A stretch of 6,932 bases of DNA from the NCBI RefSeq assembly GCF_023230885.1, contig NZ_JALNWM010000190.1, positions 1 through 6,932 of the forward strand, in the 5' to 3' direction. The translations under genes and the position numbers were made by a program. The notes beneath the pieces were generated by a model. It saw nothing but the letters and a program-made list of their open reading frames with translations. It was not told the DNA's origin and did not search any database. Below, piece after piece: positions 1 through 6,302 of the stretch. Numbering within the stretch: position 1 is the stretch's first letter; each line of letters starts with the position of its first letter. The DNA comes from Desulfocurvus sp. Its GTDB lineage: Bacteria > Desulfobacterota > Desulfovibrionia > Desulfovibrionales > Desulfovibrionaceae.

Positions 1-25
1 CCCCGCGTCCGGAGCCCCGCCCGCT

Positions 26-48
26 GGCGGTTTGCGAAAAAAACCGCC
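26..48. other. Small stem-loop at window start
   Basis: GGCGGTTT at 26-33 pairs perfectly with AAACCGCC at 41-48 around a 7-base A-rich loop. No T-run follows on the plus strand, so it is not a convincing rho-independent terminator in that direction. It could be the remnant or end signal of a gene to the left, or a leader hairpin of the diguanylate cyclase gene. A possible TTG start at 32 lies inside it, which is one reason I do not use that start for the downstream gene. Confidence 0.35.
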
Positions 49-130
49 GTGCCGCGGAGCAAACGCGAAATCCTTCCCCCTGCCGCCTTTGGTACTGGAA
101 AGGATCGTGCGAACGTGCTACCCAGGGCGC

Positions 131-1063
131 ATGGATGCGGAACTCCTGGCCGCCGAAGGTATCGACCTCTACGCCCTGGAGCGGGTGCTCACGGTGGAGC
201 GCTACGCGTGGCTTTCCTTGTCCCTGGACATGGCCGCCGTGCTGACCACGGACGGGCAGTTCGAGGACTGCAACGTCCAGTGGGAGCGTGTTACCGGCCA
301 CGCGTCGGGCGAGCTGGCCGGCAGCTACCTCATCGAGCACATCCATTTCGACGACCGCGAGCGCGTGCTGGCCCAGATGCAGCGGCTCATCACCTCCGAC
401 ATCGGCTCCACATCGCTGTTTTTCCGTTTCCGTTGCATGGACGGCGAGTACCGGCGCCTGAACTGGAACGTGATCTTTTCGCCTGACCACGACTGCTACT
501 TCTGCATGGTCAAGGACGCCTCGGGCATGAGCGGCAGCGACGCCCTGGCCTACCGCGACGCCCTGACCGGGCTGGCCAACCGCATGGCCCTGGAGGACAC
601 CCTGCCCGCCCTGGTGACGCGCACATGCAGCCTGGGCGTGAGCGTTGCGCTGCTGTTCATGGACCTGGACGGCTTCAAGGCCGTGAACGACACCTTCGGC
701 CACCGCGCGGGCGACGCGCTGCTGGTGCAGGCCGCCGCGCGCATGGAGCGCTGCGTGGGCGACGCGGGCACGGTCTACCGCCTGGGCGGCGACGAGTTCG
801 TGGCCGTGCTCCCGGGCTGCACATCCGGGCGCGAGGATGTCCTGGCCATCGCCCGCGCCATGGTGGACGCCCTGCGCCAGGAGTATCCCCTGGACCGCGA
901 GATGGTCCGCACCGGGGTCAGCGTGGGCATCGCCCTGGCCCCGGAGCACGGCGAGGACCCCGCCGTGCTGCTGGACAAGGCCGACCAGGCCATGTACCGC
1001 GTGAAGAGCGCGGGCAAGAACGGCTTTGCCGTCCACGGCGCGGACGAAGTCCGCACGGCCTGA
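131..1063 (+). CDS. PAS-GGDEF diguanylate cyclase (soluble)
   Basis: Predicted diguanylate cyclase making cyclic di-GMP from two GTP. The 310-residue protein has a PAS sensor fold at about 27-135 (LTTDGQFEDCN...W, then HIHFDDRERV) and a GGDEF domain at about 140-305. The GGDEF domain shows DALTGLANRM at 143-152, the metal- and GTP-binding stretch DLDGFKAVND at 178-187, the intact signature GGDEF at 219-223, and the terminal ADQAMYRVKSAGKN. No transmembrane segment or signal peptide is visible, so it should sense a cytoplasmic cue through PAS. The inhibitory RxxD site expected just before the signature is absent: residues 210-213 are GDAG. Start: ATG at 131 follows a weak AGGG. The frame is open upstream to a TTG at 32 and a GTG at 107, so a longer N-terminus is possible. 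CsaA follows after 49 bases. The family call is firm; activity is inferred from intact catalytic residues. Confidence 0.93.
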   Translation: MDAELLAAEGIDLYALERVLTVERYAWLSLSLDMAAVLTTDGQFEDCNVQWERVTGHASGELAGSYLIEHIHFDDRERVLAQMQRLITSDIGSTSLFFRFRCMDGEYRRLNWNVIFSPDHDCYFCMVKDASGMSGSDALAYRDALTGLANRMALEDTLPALVTRTCSLGVSVALLFMDLDGFKAVNDTFGHRAGDALLVQAAARMERCVGDAGTVYRLGGDEFVAVLPGCTSGREDVLAIARAMVDALRQEYPLDREMVRTGVSVGIALAPEHGEDPAVLLDKADQAMYRVKSAGKNGFAVHGADEVRTA

Positions 1064-1112
1064 GCCCCCGCCCCCTGTTCCCGTCCCCTTTTTCCCTTGC
1101 GAGGCTTGGGCG

Positions 1113-1451
1113 ATGACGCACATCACCTGGGATGATTTCGAGCGCGTGGAGATCCGCGTGGGCACGGTGGTGGCCGCCGAGCCCTTTGCCCAGGCCCGCA
1201 TCCCGGCCTATGTGATCCACGCCGACTTCGGCCCGGGCATCGGGGTGCTCAAGTCCAGCGCGCGGATCACCGACCTCTACGAGCCCCAGGCCCTCGTGGG
1301 CCGCCAGATCGTGGGCGTGGTCAACTTCCCGCCCAAGCAGATCGGGCCCCTGCGTTCGCAGTTCCTGGTCACCGGTTTTGCGGACGCCGACGGCGCCATC
1401 GTCCTGGCCGTGCCCGAGCGCCCGGTGCCCGACGGCGCCCGGCTGGCCTGA
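1113..1451 (+). CDS. csaA: CsaA-type tRNA-binding-domain chaperone
   Basis: The 112-residue protein is a single EMAP/tRNA-binding-like OB-fold domain, the usual size of CsaA. Recognisable family features in order: ITWDDFERVEIRVGTVV at 4-20, the PAYVIHADFG segment at 31-40, the KSSARIT stretch at 47-53 (usually KSSAQIT), VGRQIVGVVNFPPKQIGP at 62-79, and the ending VPDGARL. CsaA proteins are homodimers reported to have chaperone and export-related activity in Bacillus; a tRNA-binding role has also been proposed from the fold. It should be cytoplasmic. The start ATG at 1113 has GAGG at 1101-1104, 8 bases upstream. The frame is open further 5' but that part is proline-rich and overlaps the end of the previous gene, so I exclude it. 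The LysE-type gene starts 30 bases after the stop. Confidence 0.93.
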   Translation: MTHITWDDFERVEIRVGTVVAAEPFAQARIPAYVIHADFGPGIGVLKSSARITDLYEPQALVGRQIVGVVNFPPKQIGPLRSQFLVTGFADADGAIVLAVPERPVPDGARLA

Positions 1452-1481
1452 CGCTTCCCCTCTCACCCTCCGGAGTCCTCC

Positions 1482-2108
1482 GTGTTCGGCATCGAGAACT
1501 ATTTCCTTTTTCTTGGCGCGGGCGTGCTGCTCAACGTGACCCCCGGGCCGGACATGCTCTATGTGGCCACGCGCAGCGCCTGCCAGGGGCGCGGGGCCGG
1601 GCTGCTTTCGGCCCTGGCCATCGCCTGCGGCGGGCTGGTGCACACGGCCACGGCGGCCCTGGGCCTGTCGGCGGTGCTGCTGGTTTCGGCCACGGCCTAC
1701 GAGGTGGTCCGCTTCGCCGGGGCGGCCTATCTGGTCTGGGTCGGGCTGCGCATCCTGCTCGCGCGGCCCCAGGCCCACGGCCCGGCGCCCTGCCTGCCGC
1801 GCGCGCGCATCTTCCGCCAGGGCTTCCTGGTCAGTGTGCTCAACCCCAAGGTGGCCCTGTTCTTCCTGGCCTTCCTGCCCCAGTTCGCGAACCACGGCTC
1901 GGCCCATTTCCCGGCGCAGATCGCCGTGCTGGGGCTGACCTTCTGCGCCACGGGCTGGCTGGTGATGTCCGGGGTGGCCCTGTGCTTCGGGCGCATCGGC
2001 ACCTGGGCCGGGGCGCATCCCGGGGCGCGCCGGGCGCAGCAGTGGGTCACGGGCGGGGTCTTCCTGTCCATGGGCCTGGGCCTGGGGTTGGCTGGCGGGC
2101 GCGACTAG
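1482..2108 (+). CDS. LysE/RhtB-family amino-acid exporter
   Basis: A 208-residue inner-membrane protein of the LysE/RhtB translocator family, which exports amino acids such as lysine, arginine, threonine or homoserine and derivatives. Diagnostic features are the first membrane segment ending in NVTPGPDMLYV (TPGP at 20-23), the YLVWVGLRIL segment near 83-92, and FRQGFLVSVLNPKVALFFLAF with NPK at 121-123. About six hydrophobic segments are seen (roughly 7-27, 40-62, 66-90, 113-133, 145-168, 187-205) and the length is normal. The start is GTG at 1482 with CGGAG at 1471-1475. The substrate cannot be told from sequence. It is probably the last gene of the unit with CsaA, since a new promoter follows 12 bases after its stop. 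Confidence 0.92.
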   Translation: MFGIENYFLFLGAGVLLNVTPGPDMLYVATRSACQGRGAGLLSALAIACGGLVHTATAALGLSAVLLVSATAYEVVRFAGAAYLVWVGLRILLARPQAHGPAPCLPRARIFRQGFLVSVLNPKVALFFLAFLPQFANHGSAHFPAQIAVLGLTFCATGWLVMSGVALCFGRIGTWAGAHPGARRAQQWVTGGVFLSMGLGLGLAGGRD

Positions 2109-2120
2109 CGCGGGCCGGGT

Positions 2121-2150
2121 TTGACGCCGCCGCCCGGGGGCATGTAGACT
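2121..2150 (+). promoter_or_regulatory. Sigma70-like promoter for the lemA operon
   Basis: TTGACG at 2121-2126 (5 of 6 to TTGACA) and TAGACT at 2145-2150 (4 of 6 to TATAAT) with an 18-bp spacer. It lies just after the LysE-type gene and 63 bases before the lemA start, putting transcription start near 2157 and giving a leader of about 55 bases that contains a strong hairpin. In such GC-rich DNA, two such hexamers at this spacing between genes are unlikely to be coincidence, but this is by-eye evidence only. Confidence 0.6.
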
Positions 2151-2164
2151 GGCGGGGCGGGCTT

Positions 2165-2191
2165 CCTGCCCGGGCGGAAGGCCCGGGCAGG
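2165..2191 (+). promoter_or_regulatory. Perfect 11-bp hairpin in the lemA leader
   Basis: CCTGCCCGGGC at 2165-2175 pairs exactly with GCCCGGGCAGG at 2181-2191 across the loop GGAAG. Each arm also contains the self-complementary octamer GCCCGGGC. It lies between the predicted transcription start and the Shine-Dalgarno site CGGAGGG at 2202-2208. No T-run follows, so it is not a standard intrinsic terminator. It could stabilise the mRNA, modulate lemA translation, or be a paired operator for a dimeric regulator. Confidence 0.6.
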
Positions 2192-2212
2192 GCCGCAAAT
2201 CCGGAGGGATCG

Positions 2213-2776
2213 ATGACCGCAGTGTGGATCGCCCTTGGCGCCCTGGCCCTTGTCGGCCTGTGGCTGGCCCTGGCCTTCAACGCCCTGGTCCGCGCGCGGG
2301 CCCTGGTCCGCGAGGGCTGGAGCGGCATGGAGGTGCAGTTGCGCCGCCGCCACGACCTGATCCCCAATCTTGTGGAGGCGGTGCGCGCCTATGGCGCCCA
2401 CGAGGCCGAGGCCCTGGCGCGGGTCACGGCCCTGCGCGCGTCCGGCGCGTCCTCCGGGGGCGGCGCCGTGGCCGAGGCCGCGCGCCAGGAGGGCGAACTG
2501 GCCCAGGCCCTGGGGCGGCTGTTCGCCGTGGCCGAGGCCTACCCCCGGCTCAAGGCCGACGCCAACTACCGCCAGCTCGCCGTGCAGCTCGCCGCCGTGG
2601 AGGACGAGCTGCAACTGGCCCGGCGCTACTACAACGGCGCCGTGCGGCGGCTGAACGTCGCCGTGCAGTCCTTCCCGTCCAACCTCGCGGCCCGGCTGTT
2701 CGGCTTCGGCGTTGCGGAATTCTTCGACACCGGGGACGAGGCCGTGCGCGCCGCGCCCCGGGTGCGCCTGGACTAG
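2213..2776 (+). CDS. lemA: LemA family protein
   Basis: A 187-residue LemA family protein: one N-terminal membrane anchor (about 3-23) and a helical domain facing the periplasm or outside. Family landmarks are RRRHDLIPNLVEAV at 44-57, AYPRLKADANYRQL at 109-122, the conserved glutamate and YYN in EDELQLARRYYNGAV at 130-144, and FPSN at 154-157 followed by the FGFGVAEFF ending. The molecular role of LemA proteins is not settled; they are widespread and often sit beside DUF2207 (TPM_phosphatase in other lineages) genes, as here. The start ATG at 2213 has CGGAGGG 4 bases upstream. One local oddity is a glycine/serine/alanine-rich insert at about 77-90 in place of the plain helix. It is the first gene of a tight three-gene operon; the next starts 16 bases after its stop. 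Confidence 0.92.
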   Translation: MTAVWIALGALALVGLWLALAFNALVRARALVREGWSGMEVQLRRRHDLIPNLVEAVRAYGAHEAEALARVTALRASGASSGGGAVAEAARQEGELAQALGRLFAVAEAYPRLKADANYRQLAVQLAAVEDELQLARRYYNGAVRRLNVAVQSFPSNLAARLFGFGVAEFFDTGDEAVRAAPRVRLD

Positions 2777-2792
2777 GCGCGCGGAGGTGGCC

Positions 2793-3578
2793 GTGGGCGG
2801 CAAATCCCTGGAAAGCATGGCCGAAGGGCTGATGACCGAGACCCTGACGGAGGCGGCGACGACCTTCTTCGGCGCGCGCAAGGCCCTGGAGGACGAGATC
2901 GAGCTGTACCGTCGGCGCCTGGGCGAGCTGGAGCGTGTCGAGGCCGAGGTGCTGGGCCGGGCCGCGGCCCTGCATTCCCTGCTGCCCGGCCCCGCGGCGG
3001 TGCGGGACTTCTACGCCGCCCTGGGCGTGGACCCCGGGCCGCTGGCCGAGGCTTCGGCCAGGCCCCTGCGCGAGGGCGTGCGCGCGCCCTTCGCCCTTGT
3101 GCCCTGGCGGCGCTACGCGGGCCTGCTGCTGGCGGCCTACGGCGCCCTGGCCGAAGCCGCGGACACCTACCTGCACGGGCGCCACGCCCACGGCCCCGGG
3201 GGCCGCAAGGTCCAGACCGTCAACGTCGACCAGCTGCGCGACTGGTGCGGGGCGCTCAACGCGCGCATCGAGGCCCTGAATCGCGACCAGCCGCCCTCGG
3301 GGACCATGAGCTTCGTGCGCGGGCTGGACCCCGCCCGCCAGGAGCGCAGCCGCCTGGCCGACGCACCCCTTGTGGACTATGCCGCTTCCCTGGACAGCGA
3401 GCTGGCCTTCGCCCCGGTGAGCTGCCCGGCGGCGCAGCGCCCGGCGACCCCCGGGCTGCCCCCGGCCCACGCGGTCCGCGACGCGGTGCTGGCCCAGGGC
3501 CGCGCCCTGTGGGCTGCGGATTCCGCCGGGGCCCGCGCGCGGGCTGCGGCCTGGGCCCGGGCACGCGGGAAGTCCTGA
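2793..3578 (+). CDS. Unrecognised soluble protein between lemA and DUF2207 gene
   Basis: I do not recognise this 261-residue protein. It has no signal peptide or membrane segment. Residues about 28-62 (ARKALEDEIELYRRRLGELE onward) look like a charged coiled coil. A tidy globular part follows, with FYAALGVDPG near 72-81, a hydrophobic helix RRYAGLLLAAYGALAEAADT, and a polar conserved-looking stretch KVQTVNVDQLRDWCGALNAR then SFVRGLDPARQERSRL. The C-terminus is alanine/arginine-rich. Start choice: GTG at 2793 has GGAGG at 2783-2787 at good spacing; GTG 2787 would overlap that site, and ATG 2817 is a weaker alternative. It starts 16 bases after lemA, and the DUF2207 gene starts 3 bases after its stop, so it is very likely co-translated with both and a cytoplasmic partner of that membrane pair. 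That role is inferred from position only. Confidence 0.85.
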   Translation: MGGKSLESMAEGLMTETLTEAATTFFGARKALEDEIELYRRRLGELERVEAEVLGRAAALHSLLPGPAAVRDFYAALGVDPGPLAEASARPLREGVRAPFALVPWRRYAGLLLAAYGALAEAADTYLHGRHAHGPGGRKVQTVNVDQLRDWCGALNARIEALNRDQPPSGTMSFVRGLDPARQERSRLADAPLVDYAASLDSELAFAPVSCPAAQRPATPGLPPAHAVRDAVLAQGRALWAADSAGARARAAAWARARGKS

Positions 3579-3581
3579 CCC

Positions 3582-5294
3582 GTGGGCGCGGCCCGCGTTT
3601 TGTCCCTCCTGTTGCTTCTGGCGGCGCTGTGGGCCGCCCCGGCCCGGTCGGCCCCGGCTGGCGAGGCGGTGGAATCCTTTGCCAGCCGCGTGGAGCTGCT
3701 GGCCGACGGGCGCCTGCGCGTGGAGGAAACCATCGCCGTGACGGCCCTGGGGCTCCAGGTCCGCCGGGGCATCTACCGCGACCTGCCCACGGCGCGCCCC
3801 CTGCCGGGCGGATTGGCCCGGGCCCTGGGCCTGGTGCGCCGGGGGCGGGTGGTGGTGCTCGGCGCCAGCCGCGACGGCGCGCCCGAGGCCGCGCGGACCG
3901 AGGCCCGGGCGGACGGGGTGCGCGTGTATCTTGGCCGCCCGGACGCGCTCCTGGCCCCCGGGACGCACGTCTTCAGGCTGGTCTACGAGGCCACGGACCA
4001 GGGGGACGTCCTGGACGGTCACGACGAGCTGCATTGGAACGTCACGGGCACGGGTTGGACCCTGCCCATCCTGGGCGCCGCGTGCGAGGTGGTCCTGCCC
4101 CCGGGGGCGCGGCTGCTGGGGGCGGAGGGGGTCACCGGCCCCCCCGGCGGGGCCGGGCGGGCCCTGGAGGGCGGAGTGGCCGGTCCCGGGGTGGCGCGCT
4201 TTGCCACCACGCGGCCCCTGGCCCCCGGCCAGGGGTTGACCATCGGCCTGCGGTTGGCCGGGGGGGCGCTGCCTGCGGCCGGACCGGGGGCGGCCGCCCG
4301 GCTTGTGCGCGACAACCCCGGCCCCCTGGGCGCGCTGGGGGCGCTGCTGGCGGGCCTTGCGGCCTACCTCGCGGCCTGGTGGCGCGTGGGGCGCGGCCCG
4401 CAGGGCGGGGCGGTGGCGCCGCGCTTTGGGCCCCCGGCGGGCATCAGCCCCGGCGCGGCGCGCTATGTGCGGCGCATGGGGTTCGACGACCGCGTGTTCG
4501 CCGCGGCCCTGGTGGGGCTGGCGGCGCGCGGGGCGCTGGCCCTGGACCGTGCGCCCGGCGGCCGGTGGACCTTCGCCCGCGCCCCGGGGCGGCCCGAGGG
4601 GCTGGAGCCCGAGGAGGAAGCCCTGCTGGCGGCGCTGTTCGCCCGGAGCGCGGCGCTGCCCCTGGACCGCGAGTCCCGCGCGGTGATCCGCGCGGCCCGA
4701 GCGGCCCTGCGCGGGGCCCTGGCCGCGCGCTTCCGGGGTACGGCCTTTCGCGCCAACGCGCCCTGGCTGCTGCCGGGCCTGGCGCTGTGCGTCGCGGCGG
4801 GGGCCCTGGCCCTGCGGTCCCTGCCCGAACCTCTGCCCCTGGCGGTCATCGCCCTGGGCGGGGCCCTGTTCCTGGTCTTCGCCCGGCTTATGCGCGCGCC
4901 CTCGCCCGCCGGGCGGGCGCTCATGGACGAGCTGGAGGGCTTTGGCCTGTATCTGGGCGTGGCCGAGCAGGAGCGCCTGAACCTGCTGAATCCGCCCGGG
5001 CGGACCCCGGAGGTCTTCGAGGCCGGGATGCCTTACGCCCTGGCCCTGGACTGCGAACAGCGCTGGGCACGCGGTTTTTCCTCCGCCTTGGAGGCGGCAG
5101 GGCGCGACCCGCGCTCCGGCCCGCCCGGCCGGAGCCTGGGCCGACTGGGCACCCTGGGGCGCGGGGGCGGGCTGGGCGACGCCCTGGCCGGGGCCCTCGC
5201 CGCCTCGGCCCGTTCGTCCGGCCCGGGCCGTGGCGGCGGCGCCGGGGGCGGCGTGGGCCGTGGCGGCGGCGGAGGCGGCGGAGGCGGCTGGTAG
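3582..5294 (+). CDS. DUF2207 (YciQ-like) membrane protein with Gly-rich tail
   Basis: A 570-residue envelope protein of the DUF2207/YciQ family, biochemical function unknown. The order is: signal peptide 1-24 (LLLLLAALWAAP, cleavage near ARSA); an extracytoplasmic beta-rich domain about 28-235 with the signatures VEETIAV, RRGIYRDLPT at 61-70 and HDELHWNVTGTGW at 147-159; a membrane helix at about 248-267; a cytoplasmic region with YVRRMGFDDRVFAAALVGLAARG and EEEALLAALF; two more membrane helices at about 395-411 and 417-434; and a C-terminal part ending in an almost pure glycine run and a final W. Glycine-rich ends of this kind are common in the family. The start GTG at 3582 puts the signal peptide exactly at the N-terminus. 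It is the last gene of the lemA operon. No standard terminator follows; a repeat array begins 3 bases after its stop. Confidence 0.92.
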   Translation: MGAARVLSLLLLLAALWAAPARSAPAGEAVESFASRVELLADGRLRVEETIAVTALGLQVRRGIYRDLPTARPLPGGLARALGLVRRGRVVVLGASRDGAPEAARTEARADGVRVYLGRPDALLAPGTHVFRLVYEATDQGDVLDGHDELHWNVTGTGWTLPILGAACEVVLPPGARLLGAEGVTGPPGGAGRALEGGVAGPGVARFATTRPLAPGQGLTIGLRLAGGALPAAGPGAAARLVRDNPGPLGALGALLAGLAAYLAAWWRVGRGPQGGAVAPRFGPPAGISPGAARYVRRMGFDDRVFAAALVGLAARGALALDRAPGGRWTFARAPGRPEGLEPEEEALLAALFARSAALPLDRESRAVIRAARAALRGALAARFRGTAFRANAPWLLPGLALCVAAGALALRSLPEPLPLAVIALGGALFLVFARLMRAPSPAGRALMDELEGFGLYLGVAEQERLNLLNPPGRTPEVFEAGMPYALALDCEQRWARGFSSALEAAGRDPRSGPPGRSLGRLGTLGRGGGLGDALAGALAASARSSGPGRGGGAGGGVGRGGGGGGGGGW

Positions 5295-5297
5295 CCG

Positions 5298-5584
5298 CCC
5301 CGGGACAGCGCCGCCCCGCCGCCCCCGCTCATACCGGACGGCCCCGGGACAGCGCCACCCGTCGCGCCAGCCCCGTCGGTCAGCCCCGGGAGAGCGCCAC
5401 CCGTCGCGCCAGCCCCGTCGGACGGCCCCGTCGCGCCAGGCCCCGCCGGACAGCCCCGGGACAGCGCCGCCCCATCGCCCCAGCTCATACCGGACGGCCC
5501 CGGGACAGCGCCGCCCCGTCGCGCCAGGCCCTACCGGACAGCCCCGGGACGCCGCCGCCCCGCCGCGCCAGCCCCGCCGGACGG
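5298..5584. repeat. Tandem array of about seven 42-44-bp GC-rich units
   Basis: Units begin with CCCCGGGACAGCGCC or a close variant at 5298, 5342, 5384, 5426, 5454, 5498 and 5542, giving lengths 44, 42, 42, 28, 44, 44 and 43. Each continues with a GTCGCGCCAG-type middle and ends in CGGACGG or GGACAG. The fourth unit lacks about 15 bases. Units 1 and 5 share a distinctive GCTCATACCGG end, suggesting duplication of a multi-unit block of about 156 bp. A weak eighth start (GGCCTTGG) trails off near 5585. There are no unique spacers, so it is not a CRISPR. Unit length is mostly not a multiple of three, arguing against a repeat protein. The role is unknown; it may affect transcript end or stability, or simply be a minisatellite. 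Confidence 0.9.
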
Positions 5585-5611
5585 CCTTGGGGCCGCATTC
5601 GCGTTGCGCGG

Positions 5612-5640
5612 TTGCCTTGCGCGCGGCGAAAGGCTATAGC
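5612..5640 (+). promoter_or_regulatory. Sigma70-like promoter for the small membrane-protein genes
   Basis: TTGCCT at 5612-5617 and TATAGC at 5635-5640, each 4 of 6 to consensus, separated by exactly 17 bp. It sits between the repeat array and the first small gene, in a stretch noticeably richer in A and T than its surroundings. Transcription would start near 5647, leaving a leader of about 30 bases that contains the CGGAG ribosome site at 5662-5666. Confidence 0.55.
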
Positions 5641-5675
5641 AGGGGAGCGCAAGTGACCCAACGGAGAATTATAAC

Positions 5676-5822
5676 ATGTGGGAATCCCTGTCTTTTATTT
5701 TGAAGGCCGCAGCCTTGACCCTGATCTTTTCCCTGCTGGCCCTGGGGGCCGGGGTGGGGCTTGTCCGTTCCGCCAACCGCCGCGCCCGGCGGCGCGACCA
5801 GGGCGGCGCCCCGGGCCGCTGA
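5676..5822 (+). CDS. 48-residue single-helix membrane protein, unrecognised
   Basis: A short gene with a good signal set: CGGAG at 5662-5666, 9 bases before the ATG at 5676, and a promoter candidate upstream. The protein begins MWESLSFILKAAAL, has one hydrophobic helix at about 6-30, and ends in a strongly basic tail (RSANRRARRRDQ). This predicts an inner-membrane protein with its C-terminus in the cytoplasm. I do not recognise the family and no catalytic motif is visible. The first codons are unusually A/T-rich for this window, which favours translation initiation. The next gene starts 42 bases downstream in the same direction, followed by a third tiny membrane protein, so it likely heads a small operon. 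It is too small for certainty, but the combination of promoter, ribosome site and membrane helix is persuasive. Confidence 0.7.
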   Translation: MWESLSFILKAAALTLIFSLLALGAGVGLVRSANRRARRRDQGGAPGR

Positions 5823-5864
5823 GGCCGCCCGCGCCGCACCCCTTCGCCAGGAGCAGCACACGCC

Positions 5865-6092
5865 ATGAACATCCTGCGCATCCTGATCAAGGTCCTGTCC
5901 TTCGTCCTGGCCATCCCGTTCATCACCTACGGGTTCCTGGGGCTCATCAAGGCCCTGCGCCTGGAGGGCGTCATCGACGACTACATGGGCTTCATCGGCT
6001 CCTACCGCAACCCGGTGACGGCGCTGATCCTGGTGGTCATCGGCGGCTGCCTGCTCTACGGCCTGAACGCCCTTGCGGCCAGGATCCGCTGA
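5865..6092 (+). CDS. 75-residue two-helix membrane protein, unrecognised
   Basis: The start ATG at 5865 has AGGAG at 5849-5853, 11 bases upstream. The protein starts MNILRILIKVLSFVLAIPF and has two hydrophobic helices at about 5-29 and 50-70. A polar loop between them carries the acidic stretch EGVIDDY and a GSYRNP turn; the basic ending AARIR suggests both termini are cytoplasmic. Composition is that of a real membrane protein (isoleucine, phenylalanine and tyrosine despite the GC-rich genome), unlike out-of-frame artefacts here, which are arginine/proline/glycine-rich. I do not recognise a family. The next gene begins 2 bases after its stop, implying coupled translation. Confidence 0.82.
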   Translation: MNILRILIKVLSFVLAIPFITYGFLGLIKALRLEGVIDDYMGFIGSYRNPVTALILVVIGGCLLYGLNALAARIR

Positions 6093-6094
6093 CC

Positions 6095-6292
6095 GTGGCC
6101 GCCCCCGACCCCCGCGCATCCCGGCCCTGGTGGCGCAGGCACGGCTGGAAGGTCGCCTATTTCGCGGCTGGAATCCTGTTTATCGGCCTGTCGCGATTCT
6201 TCGTGCCCTTCTGGCCCCGGTTCATCATCCTGTCCGCCTGGGCGGTGGGCATGGCGCTGATCTTCATCCGCCAGTTGGAAGCGGACAAATGA
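6095..6292 (+). CDS. 65-residue two-helix membrane protein, unrecognised
   Basis: I choose GTG at 6095, 2 bases after the stop of the 75-residue gene, with AGGA at 6081-6084. The N-terminus is polar and basic (RASRPWWRRHGWK), followed by helices at about 18-35 (VAYFAAGILFIGL) and about 43-60 (FIILSAWAVGMALIFI), and the tail RQLEADK. A short loop FFVPFWP joins the helices, so this should be a helical hairpin in the inner membrane. The frame stays open upstream through the preceding genes, but that sequence is arginine/proline-rich and overlaps them, so it is not part of the protein. Family and function are unknown. Coupling to its neighbour suggests they act together or are needed in similar amounts. 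Confidence 0.75.
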   Translation: MAAPDPRASRPWWRRHGWKVAYFAAGILFIGLSRFFVPFWPRFIILSAWAVGMALIFIRQLEADK

Positions 6293-6302
6293 TTCCCCGG
6301 GG

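Noticed and set aside
32..130. Longer diguanylate cyclase N-terminus from TTG 32 or GTG 107
   Set aside because: TTG 32 lies inside a hairpin with no ribosome site, and the AAGGA before GTG 107 is only 2 bases away; ATG 131 begins the protein-like sequence. A longer form is not excluded.
2165..2191. Terminator of the csaA-LysE unit
   Set aside because: It has no T-run and lies downstream of the predicted lemA promoter, so it fits a leader element better.
918..2198. 426-codon minus-strand open frame over csaA and the LysE-type gene
   Set aside because: It is antisense to two recognised genes, with low-complexity G/R/P/Q-rich composition and no recognisable motif.
2550..4034. 494-codon minus-strand open frame over lemA, the unknown gene and DUF2207
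   Set aside because: Same reasons: antisense to supported genes and biased composition.
5033..5488. 151-codon minus-strand frame with collagen-like Gly-Ala-Thr repeats across the repeat array
   Set aside because: The repetition reflects the DNA repeat; most unit lengths are not multiples of three, so the peptide pattern does not stay in register, and I see no ribosome site before its start. Ribosome profiling would settle it.
5298..5584. CRISPR array
   Set aside because: The units abut one another with no unique spacers, unit lengths vary, and no cas gene is present.
3245..5656. 803-codon open frame on the plus strand overlapping the DUF2207 gene
   Set aside because: Composition is almost only glycine, arginine, proline and alanine, it overlaps a clearly recognised gene in another frame, and it has no domain; a product of extreme GC content.
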